DNA of 8,714 nucleotides from NCBI GenBank assembly GCA_011046315.1, contig DSAU01000337.1, positions 1-8,714 on the forward strand, in the 5' to 3' direction. A program made the translations under genes and the position numbers. Source of the DNA: a bacterium. GTDB taxonomy: Bacteria > Zhuqueibacterota > Zhuqueibacteria > Thermofontimicrobiales > Thermofontimicrobiaceae. Positions within the stretch are counted from its first letter, which is position 1. Each line of letters starts with the position of its first letter. This document shows, piece by piece, positions 1 to 5,392 of this stretch. The notes beneath the pieces were generated by a model, which saw only the letters and a list, made by a program, of their open reading frames with translations, was not told the origin of the DNA and ran no database searches.

Positions 1-29
1 GGTGTTAGTTCAAAGAGGCATTGAAACAA

Positions 30-49
30 CACCACAATTTATTGTGGTG
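30..49. repeat. Perfect 9-bp inverted repeat
   Basis: CACCACAAT at 30-38 is followed by TT and its exact reverse complement ATTGTGGTG at 41-49. With a two-base centre it is close to a full palindrome, so it could be a cruciform, a protein site, or an RNA hairpin with a slightly larger loop. No T-run follows, so it is not a convincing terminator. Confidence 0.6.
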
Positions 50-76
50 AAATAATCATCTCAAAACAGTTCTTTT

Positions 77-92
77 AACCGCTTCAGCGGTT
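77..92. repeat. Perfect 6-bp GC-rich hairpin, REP-like
   Basis: AACCGC (77-82), loop TTCA, GCGGTT (87-92). The compact stem with a tetraloop is typical of REP-type intergenic palindromes. It shares the AACCG/CGGTT stem with hairpins at 1575-1596 and 8060-8075. Only TTTA follows on the + strand, so terminator function is weak in this direction. On the reverse strand the hairpin is followed by AAAAGAAC, which also gives no T-tract. Confidence 0.5.
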
Positions 93-127
93 TATATTCA
101 CTCACCCTGTGATCGATTACTAATATA

Positions 128-1459
128 TTGATAAATTATGGAGGAACTAATAGCGGACCAGCTATTTCATGTCATCAACAGTCTTATTTTATCAGTGAAA
201 CCAGTCCCCCTTCACAACCATACATTGCAAATAACTTCATCCGATCTTTTAGCACTACCCTTAATTGTATGGATAGTGCAGATGTTGTTTTTAAAAATAA
301 TGTTGTTTTGAATACAAATTCAGGTTTTCAAATAGGAATTAATCTTACATTTTCAGATGCAGTGATCAGAAATAACAGCTTTATACTCAAAGGATCAATG
401 GGTAGTTTCATTATTTGTTCAATGTCGAATCCAATTATTTCGAGCAATATTTTATACGGCCAAGGCACAGGTTTAACAGGAATACAAAACAGGTATGGTC
501 ACCCTCAAATTTCTTACAACGATCTTTTTATTGATGATACCCCTTATCAGGATTGCGAACCAAGCATAGGCGATATTCAAGCTGATCCACTATTCATGAA
601 CATTGACCGCGGCGATTTTCGCCTATCAGAGAATTCTCCCTGCATCGATACCGGAAATCCGGATCCACAATTCAATGATCTTGATGGCAGCCGTAATGAC
701 ATGGGCGCATTTGGAGGAACACTGGCAGATACTACCGGATTTTTAAGCCGACAAATTGAAGTAAATTTTGCCGAAACAACACTGCGCACCGGAGATACGC
801 TTATCATTCCCATTCACGCCGATGATCTTAAAGATATTGCTCAATTTGAATTGGAAATAATTTATGATAATTTACAGCTAATGATTTTAACGGTAAAACG
901 AACCCAACTGTCGCATCCATTCATTCTTTCTATAACCCAGTCATCGGCTGGTATAACTCAAGTTAATTTTTCCAGTCAAAATTCGATTGATCAAAAATCT
1001 GGTTTTATTTGTGAGCTGGTTGCAGCAATAAACAGCAGTGATGATAGTGTTACAACAGTGGCATTAACTAATCTGCTTTTTATAGACAAATTAGAGAACA
1101 GATATCAAATTGCTCCCATTGAACGAGATTTTATAATTTCTGCTGTGAAGGATAAATCAACTGCGGGAGATATAAAGATTAACAAATTTATGCTCCATCA
1201 AAATTACCCCAACCCCTTCAACCCAAACACGACCATCAAATTTCACATCGACCAGCCCGTCAGGACCAGCCTGATTATTTACAATTTACTGGGACAGCAA
1301 GTCCGCAAGCTTCTGGATAAAAATTTACCGCCGGGAGAATACAGCTTGCATTGGGATGGGAAAAATGATGGTGGACAAAGCTTGAGCTCCGGGTTGTATT
1401 TTGCGAGATTGGCAAGCGGAGGGAGATCGGAATTGATTAAATTGGTATTGGTGCGATAA
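128..1459 (+). CDS. 5'-truncated beta-helix / cohesin-like / T9SS-sorted surface protein
   Basis: The 443 residues resemble the C-terminal part of a larger secreted protein. Residues 1-200 are a right-handed parallel beta-helix with short hydrophobic strands and Asn-rich turns (VVFKNNVVLN, AVIRNNSFIL, PIISSNILYG). They end in the usual cap motif ADPLF...DFRLSENSPCIDTGNP...DMGAFGG (residues 152-197). Residues about 210-337 look like a cohesin-type beta-sandwich (LRTGDTLIIPIHADDL, FELEIIYDNLQL). Residues 355-443 are a T9SS type-A sorting domain beginning HQNYPNPFNPNTTIKF and ending IKLVLVR. Such proteins normally carry a Sec signal peptide, and none is present. The only start is a TTG at 128 without a ribosome-binding site. 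Helix-like sequence seems to begin right after the in-frame TGA at 110-112. I infer a 5' truncation or interruption, so this may be a pseudogene. The ligand is unknown. A terminator lies downstream at 1575. Confidence 0.75.
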   Translation: MINYGGTNSGPAISCHQQSYFISETSPPSQPYIANNFIRSFSTTLNCMDSADVVFKNNVVLNTNSGFQIGINLTFSDAVIRNNSFILKGSMGSFIICSMSNPIISSNILYGQGTGLTGIQNRYGHPQISYNDLFIDDTPYQDCEPSIGDIQADPLFMNIDRGDFRLSENSPCIDTGNPDPQFNDLDGSRNDMGAFGGTLADTTGFLSRQIEVNFAETTLRTGDTLIIPIHADDLKDIAQFELEIIYDNLQLMILTVKRTQLSHPFILSITQSSAGITQVNFSSQNSIDQKSGFICELVAAINSSDDSVTTVALTNLLFIDKLENRYQIAPIERDFIISAVKDKSTAGDIKINKFMLHQNYPNPFNPNTTIKFHIDQPVRTSLIIYNLLGQQVRKLLDKNLPPGEYSLHWDGKNDGGQSLSSGLYFARLASGGRSELIKLVLVR

Positions 1460-1514
1460 GAAAAAAAGCGGCATGACTGATTCGCCGAGGTAATTATCAG
1501 TTATCGGCTTTAGC

Positions 1515-1555
1515 TAACAATTTATGACATTCACCTTCAGTGGTTCGGCTTGTTA
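1515..1555. repeat. Inverted repeat TAACAA / TTGTTA
   Basis: TAACAA at 1515-1520 is the exact reverse complement of TTGTTA at 1550-1555, enclosing 29 bases that contain a small CAC-CTTCA-GTG hairpin. ATGACA also occurs twice, at 1524-1529 and 1557-1562. The outline vaguely recalls an integron attC site (complementary TAAC/GTTA ends after a gene's stop codon). The standard core and L-box pairing is not evident, so I leave it as an unassigned inverted repeat. Confidence 0.3.
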
Positions 1556-1574
1556 TATGACAACGATTAAATAA

Positions 1575-1610
1575 CGGTTGTTGGCAGCGATAACCGCTTT
1601 GTTTTTGTTT
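1575..1610 (+). terminator. Intrinsic terminator after the truncated surface-protein gene
   Basis: In RNA, CGGUUGUUG (1575-1583) pairs with CGAUAACCG (1588-1596) through nine base pairs, two of them G-U, around a GCAG loop. A U-rich tail (CTTTGTTTTTGTTT, 1597-1610) follows at once. It sits 115 bases after the upstream stop codon and just ahead of the promoter of the next operon, so it would insulate the two units. Confidence 0.7.
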
Positions 1611-1636
1611 GCAATTTATCGAAAAAATGCTATATT
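1609..1636 (+). promoter_or_regulatory. Sigma70-type promoter of the TonB receptor operon
   Basis: TTGCAA (1609-1614) serves as -35 and TATATT (1631-1636) as -10, with a 16-base spacer. TGC directly before the -10 box makes it an extended -10. It lies about 45 bases before the ATG at 1682 and follows a terminator. The main uncertainty is that housekeeping promoter consensus varies among FCB bacteria. Confidence 0.45.
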
Positions 1637-1681
1637 TATTATTAATCGCTTGAATCGCAGCCACCTTTTTAGGAACTAACC

Positions 1682-3919
1682 ATGAAACAGCGGACAATCA
1701 ATTTCATCTTGTTTATATTGCTTCAATTTTCTTCAACCGCCAGTTTCTGTCAGGAGCGAACAATCAGCGGTAAAGTGCTTGATGTAAACACCCACCATGA
1801 AATTCCTTATGTCAACATTTATGTTAAGAATACGCAGGTCGGTACCATCAGCAATTTCGCCGGTCGGTTTGAGCTGAAAATTCGTCAGCCCCACAGCAAA
1901 ATGATCCTGGTTTTTCAACACATTAACTACGATGTCAAAGAAATTTCGCTGGCATCCCTTCAAAGCTCCGGACAGATCTATTTGCAGCCGCGAGTGATTC
2001 CCCTGCCGCAACTCGAAGTCGAAGCCGCTGGCGAAAGAATGGAAATTGAAAAAGACCTGCCGCAAATGATCGCTGTTGTTCACGCCAAAGAATTTGAATT
2101 GCGCGGTTTTGTGGACGCAGGCGACTTATTGCGCAGCGATCACAGCATCCAGGTGGATGAGGAATTAAGCGGGAAAAAAACGGTTAGCATGCGCGGCGGT
2201 AACGCTGACGATGTGGTGGTGCTGTACAACGGCATAAAGCTGAATAACCAATTTAGCAATATTTTCGATCTTTCGCTGATCGATCTGGAGGATGTCGAGC
2301 GGCTGGAAGTGATAAAAGGAAGCAACACCGTGCTCTTTGGGTCTGAGGCTTTTTCTGGAGTGGTGAACATCGTGCCGAAAATGGAACAGGATTATCGCAT
2401 CCGATTTCAACAACGATTCGGTACCTATGACTCTGGCAACTGGGGATTGCACGCTTATCAGAAAATTGGCAAATTGCATGGGTCGTACCGGATTCGTCAG
2501 GGCGGCGCCAAGCGGCAGTTAATTGATTCGACAAACGATGCTGATTTTCTGGAAAACCGTTCGCTTCATCACACTGCCAACTTAGAATATCGTTTTTCTA
2601 ATGGACCTGGTGCTATGGCAGAAAATAGGCTCGGCGCCATGTTTATCCAATCATCTGTTGACTATAATAACAACCGCGATCTCGAAGCTGTTTCCAATAC
2701 CAACCAAATCTTCGGACTCAAATACAGCGGCGATATCTGGAAATTGCGCAATTTGAATCTCTCCCTGTCCCAACGCAACAGTGATGAGACACAAACATTA
2801 ACCGGCAGCTACGGATTTCTCAATCGGGAACTGTTTGATCGAACCATTAACTTCAACGCAGAAAAATCGTTCGACTTTACTCATCTCAAGCTGCTGTTCG
2901 CTTATCAATTTGAAAGGGTTAGGTTTGATTTCAGCGATGTTCGAAGCGATTTTTCATCTTCCAAAATCAGCAACGAAGCTGCCAGAATAAACCGCTTTCG
3001 ACAGGGGCTGGTATCTATCATCAAAGTTCACGCCCCCGGAGGCTCCGACGTCCTTAAAATTGTTGATTTTGATCTGAGTTTTCGACGCGACCAGATAAAG
3101 GATGAACTGGATCCCACGGCGCCACAGAACACCCTGCTCTCTTTTGAAAACAATCAATGGCATCAATCTACGGTCAAATTTGCTGCCCGGTTTAACGGAT
3201 ACTACCAGAACTTTCTGTTTGATGTTTTCATGAATATTGGCAACAATGTCAAATTTCCTTCGCTGTCACAATTGATAAGCTCGCGATTAGTTTTCGATTC
3301 AAATTCGCTTCAATTTCAACTGAAACCAGAAAAAAATCGCAGTGTGGAAATTGGATTAATTTTAAAACGCGAATTACGTTCTCAGCCCGTGATTTACGGT
3401 TGGCAATTTTCAGCCAGTTATATCACCAATCACTATGACAATAAATTTCGTCCCTATTTTACCATCGGGCTGCCTGTGGCATTTTTTGATAATGTGGCCA
3501 CTGCGAGAATTACCGGATACGAGAGCCGGTCGAGTATTTTTCTGCTTCGCAAAAAAGTTACTGCTGAATTTGGCATTGCCTATTATGATATTTCGGAACG
3601 GGCAGCGTTCCCCTTTAAATACGACCTCAAGATAATTGCCAACCTGATCATTGACCACGCTGGATATTCACTCAAGCTGCACTGGTTTAAAGAGGGCAGG
3701 CAAACCGGATGGATACGCCAACTGAATGGCAACTTTTCCGAGGTGCTGCTTGCTGATTTCACCAATGTCGATTTTCATCTCAGTAAAACATTCTCTGTTT
3801 GGAAATTAAAACTATTCGCTAATTTGAGCCTGCGTAATTTGTTGAATGACGATGCCGTGCTCGAAGGATTGGCACTTCGCGACCGACGATACTATTTGAC
3901 CTTCGGAATTCAGTATTGA
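1682..3919 (+). CDS. TonB-dependent outer-membrane receptor with carboxypeptidase-regulatory-like domain
   Basis: This 745-residue protein is a TonB-dependent transporter, an outer-membrane barrel that takes up a ligand using energy passed on by TonB. Residues 1-23 form a signal peptide (hydrophobic IDs 7-18, cleavage near SFC-Q). Residues about 26-103 are a carboxypeptidase-regulatory-like sandwich (ISGKVLDVNT...IPYVNIYVKNT...GRFELKI). A TonB-box-like stretch (LEVEAAGE) lies near 111-118. The plug spans about 125-233 with the hallmark motifs VSMRGGNADDVVVLYNGIKL and ERLEVIKGSNTVLFGSEAFS. The rest is beta-barrel strands ending in the aromatic terminus YYLTFGIQY. At 745 residues it is a small receptor, nearer BtuB/FecA-type than the roughly 1000-residue SusC type. 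The start is backed by AGGA at 1671-1674, seven bases before the ATG. A lipoprotein gene follows 25 bases downstream in the same operon. The substrate cannot be told from sequence. Confidence 0.9.
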   Translation: MKQRTINFILFILLQFSSTASFCQERTISGKVLDVNTHHEIPYVNIYVKNTQVGTISNFAGRFELKIRQPHSKMILVFQHINYDVKEISLASLQSSGQIYLQPRVIPLPQLEVEAAGERMEIEKDLPQMIAVVHAKEFELRGFVDAGDLLRSDHSIQVDEELSGKKTVSMRGGNADDVVVLYNGIKLNNQFSNIFDLSLIDLEDVERLEVIKGSNTVLFGSEAFSGVVNIVPKMEQDYRIRFQQRFGTYDSGNWGLHAYQKIGKLHGSYRIRQGGAKRQLIDSTNDADFLENRSLHHTANLEYRFSNGPGAMAENRLGAMFIQSSVDYNNNRDLEAVSNTNQIFGLKYSGDIWKLRNLNLSLSQRNSDETQTLTGSYGFLNRELFDRTINFNAEKSFDFTHLKLLFAYQFERVRFDFSDVRSDFSSSKISNEAARINRFRQGLVSIIKVHAPGGSDVLKIVDFDLSFRRDQIKDELDPTAPQNTLLSFENNQWHQSTVKFAARFNGYYQNFLFDVFMNIGNNVKFPSLSQLISSRLVFDSNSLQFQLKPEKNRSVEIGLILKRELRSQPVIYGWQFSASYITNHYDNKFRPYFTIGLPVAFFDNVATARITGYESRSSIFLLRKKVTAEFGIAYYDISERAAFPFKYDLKIIANLIIDHAGYSLKLHWFKEGRQTGWIRQLNGNFSEVLLADFTNVDFHLSKTFSVWKLKLFANLSLRNLLNDDAVLEGLALRDRRYYLTFGIQY

Positions 3920-3944
3920 TTTTACTGCTTAGAGGAATATTTTT

Positions 3945-4832
3945 ATGAATCGAAAAATAAAATCATTGCTCGGTCATGCTTTCTGGCTGGTATTGGCTGC
4001 CCTAATCGTTGGCTGCACCAGTAATCCATTGGACCAGGGCGATCGGATCAAAGTAACGTCCAATATCATCAAAGGACAGGTCAAATTAATCGATCAATCT
4101 TCACCGGATGGAGTTTATGTTTGGCTCGAAGGTTTCGATATCGGGCAGTACCTGGATAAGTCGGGTAATTTCAGCATCCCCCTGCCGGCGGCACAATTAC
4201 AGCCTGGCGGAGGTTTAAACGGTGTGTTTAAGCTCAACTTTTACCTGTCAAATTATGATTTGAAAACAGCCTCCATCGTACTGCAAAACGGCAAACTGCT
4301 GCCATCTCAGGGTGACGTAAACGATCAGGGTGAATTGCGCAACACCATATTCCTGCCCAGGCTACTCAACATAGAAATTTTTGCTAATCCTTCAACCGTC
4401 ACTCAAAATCACAGCGGTAACATCACCATCGATTTATTTCTCGAAGCAAAAGAAGATACTGTCTACGTGGAATATCCGGACCGGGCTAACGGACCTCTGG
4501 CGATTATCTTTTTTAAATGCACTGATCCGGATGATGGATACGTCCAATTGTTCGAAAACAGTTTCAATGCTATCAATTCGCCAACCTATACCGATTCCAT
4601 TGCCGCGGATCGAAAACATTATTTTTCCTATTTCAAATTTTCGGCTGTTGCGCTTCCACCGGGAAGTTATGACATCATCCCCTACTTTGTCATTGTCAGA
4701 GAATCGATTCCGGACGGATTGCTGGATGACTTTGGTGTTGATATTTTTAAACCGGTCGTCGATTTTGTTAACATTCCGACCAAACGCAGCGGCGGGAAAT
4801 TGGATGTAGTGCATTCAGAAAATTTACCGTAA
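3945..4832 (+). CDS. Outer-membrane lipoprotein with two beta-sandwich domains, partner of the receptor
   Basis: The 295-residue protein starts with basic residues, a hydrophobic stretch (12-22) and a lipobox LIVG-C, giving lipidation at Cys24. The following Thr is not a retention Asp, which suits outer-membrane placement. Residues about 40-135 look like a carboxypeptidase-regulatory-like or transthyretin-like sandwich (IKGQVKLIDQSSPDGVYVWL...DKSGNFSIPLP). Residues about 140-275 form a second beta-rich region ending LPPGSYDIIPYFVI, which resembles BsuPI-type sandwich domains; that match is tentative. I do not recognise a specific family. GAGGA at 3932-3936, eight bases before the ATG, supports the start. 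The gene lies 25 bases after the receptor stop, so the two are almost certainly co-transcribed, and a role in ligand capture or receptor assembly is inferred. It is shorter than SusD proteins and lacks their TPR-like helices, so it is not a SusD homologue. No good terminator follows. Confidence 0.75.
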   Translation: MNRKIKSLLGHAFWLVLAALIVGCTSNPLDQGDRIKVTSNIIKGQVKLIDQSSPDGVYVWLEGFDIGQYLDKSGNFSIPLPAAQLQPGGGLNGVFKLNFYLSNYDLKTASIVLQNGKLLPSQGDVNDQGELRNTIFLPRLLNIEIFANPSTVTQNHSGNITIDLFLEAKEDTVYVEYPDRANGPLAIIFFKCTDPDDGYVQLFENSFNAINSPTYTDSIAADRKHYFSYFKFSAVALPPGSYDIIPYFVIVRESIPDGLLDDFGVDIFKPVVDFVNIPTKRSGGKLDVVHSENLP

Positions 4833-4975
4833 TTTGAATAGACCTGATTAACTTTTTTCCATTTATCAGTCAATACGATAACACCAGATTTTATGACTCC
4901 GAAAGGGAATGAATGGGAATGGCAGCCAGTTGACAAAGCTTATAATTGGCACGCAGGATCTCAGTTACAGCTGGA

Positions 4976-5082
4976 ATACTGATGCCATTGCTTGATAAGC
5001 TGATTATTTGAGAACTGATAAAATTTTTTCATCAAATTATCTATTTCAAATATTTTCACGAATAAAACGATGGCATCAGTCT
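4976..5082. repeat. 107-base imperfect inverted repeat, MITE-like
   Basis: ACTGATGCCAT (4978-4988) is the exact reverse complement of ATGGCATCAGT (5070-5080). Pairing continues imperfectly inward (T-G, G-C, a mismatch, T-A, T-A), and one more A-T pair lies outside at 4976/5082. Further complementary pieces lie in the interior, ATTTGA with TCAAAT and GATAA with TTATC, so the whole unit can fold into one long imperfect hairpin. It has no coding capacity. No clear target-site duplication flanks it. It could be a degenerate miniature transposable element or a structured spacer RNA. Confidence 0.45.
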
Positions 5083-5159
5083 ACGTCTACACCCCTGATT
5101 AAGACAATACTCTTCATAACTTGTTAAGTACAGAATTCAATCAAATTAGAAATGGCAGC

Positions 5160-5206
5160 CTCTGGCAGAGACCAAAGATTTCGGTTAAGATTGTGACATA
5201 ATGTCA
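5160..5206. promoter_or_regulatory. Two operator-like dyads upstream of clpB
   Basis: CTCTG-G-CAGAG (5160-5170) and TGACAT-A-ATGTCA (5194-5206) are perfect dyads with one-base centres, 35 bases apart. TGTCAA also recurs at 5202-5207 and 5213-5218, one helical turn apart. They lie about 160-200 bases upstream of the predicted sigma54 start, the usual place for enhancer-binding-protein sites. The two dyads differ in sequence, so they need not bind the same protein. Confidence 0.3.
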
Positions 5207-5335
5207 ACTGCTTGTCAATGTTTCTCAACAAAGCTGGTGTGGTTGTTGATTAAATTTTATTTCGCAGCGATGCCAAGCTGGATTAAGTCAAATTAATTCA
5301 ATTAACTACAAGGAATAAAAAATTGTTGTTGTCAT

Positions 5336-5351
5336 TGGCATGGCGTTTGCT
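5336..5351 (+). promoter_or_regulatory. Near-consensus sigma54 (RpoN) promoter of clpB
   Basis: TGGCATGGCGTTTGCT matches the sigma54 consensus TGGCACG-N4-TTGCW at 11 of 12 defined positions; the only miss is C to T at the sixth base. The invariant GG (5337-5338) and GC (5349-5350) have the required spacing. Transcription would start near 5362, about 30 bases before the clpB ATG, leaving a short leader with the ribosome-binding site. No equally good sigma70 or sigma32 site was seen in the spacer. Confidence 0.55.
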
Positions 5352-5392
5352 CTTTGATAGCGCAAATCTGTATTGAAAGGAGTTGAGGATTA

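Larger units (their letters stand above)
1..112. other. Non-coding stretch with two palindromes upstream of a truncated gene
   Basis: All three forward frames contain stops here. The frame from base 2 runs 17 codons to a TAA at 53-55, too short to judge; it could be the tail of an upstream gene but matches nothing I recognise. The frame of the downstream beta-helix gene is closed by a TGA at 110-112. The segment carries two compact hairpins (30-49 and 77-92) and is AT-rich between them. The pairing of short palindromes resembles REP-like intergenic repeats, but no transposase is visible in the window. Confidence 0.4.
4833..5392. other. 560-base spacer between lipoprotein gene and clpB
   Basis: No credible reading frame exists here on either strand; the longest open stretch on the reverse strand mostly shadows the lipoprotein gene. 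The spacer is AT-rich. It contains a weak CTGAT/ATCAG pair around a T-run (4844-4869), a hairpin with two wobble pairs (4925-4932 with 4943-4950) and a 107-base imperfect inverted repeat (4976-5082). It also contains a 10-base direct repeat AATGGCAGCC (4918-4927 and 5151-5160), a GTCTAC doublet (5079-5090), two dyads (5160-5170 and 5194-5206) and a sigma54-type promoter (5336-5351). No CIRCE element (the HrcA operator) is seen. Confidence 0.6.

Noticed and set aside
1497..1697. 66-codon reverse-strand open frame between the first two genes
   Set aside because: It overlaps the terminator hairpin and the promoter of the receptor operon, shows no family signature, and has no convincing ribosome-binding site.
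4930..4946. Perfect TTGACA and TATAAT boxes
   Set aside because: They are only five bases apart, far short of the roughly 17 needed, so they cannot act together as one sigma70 promoter.
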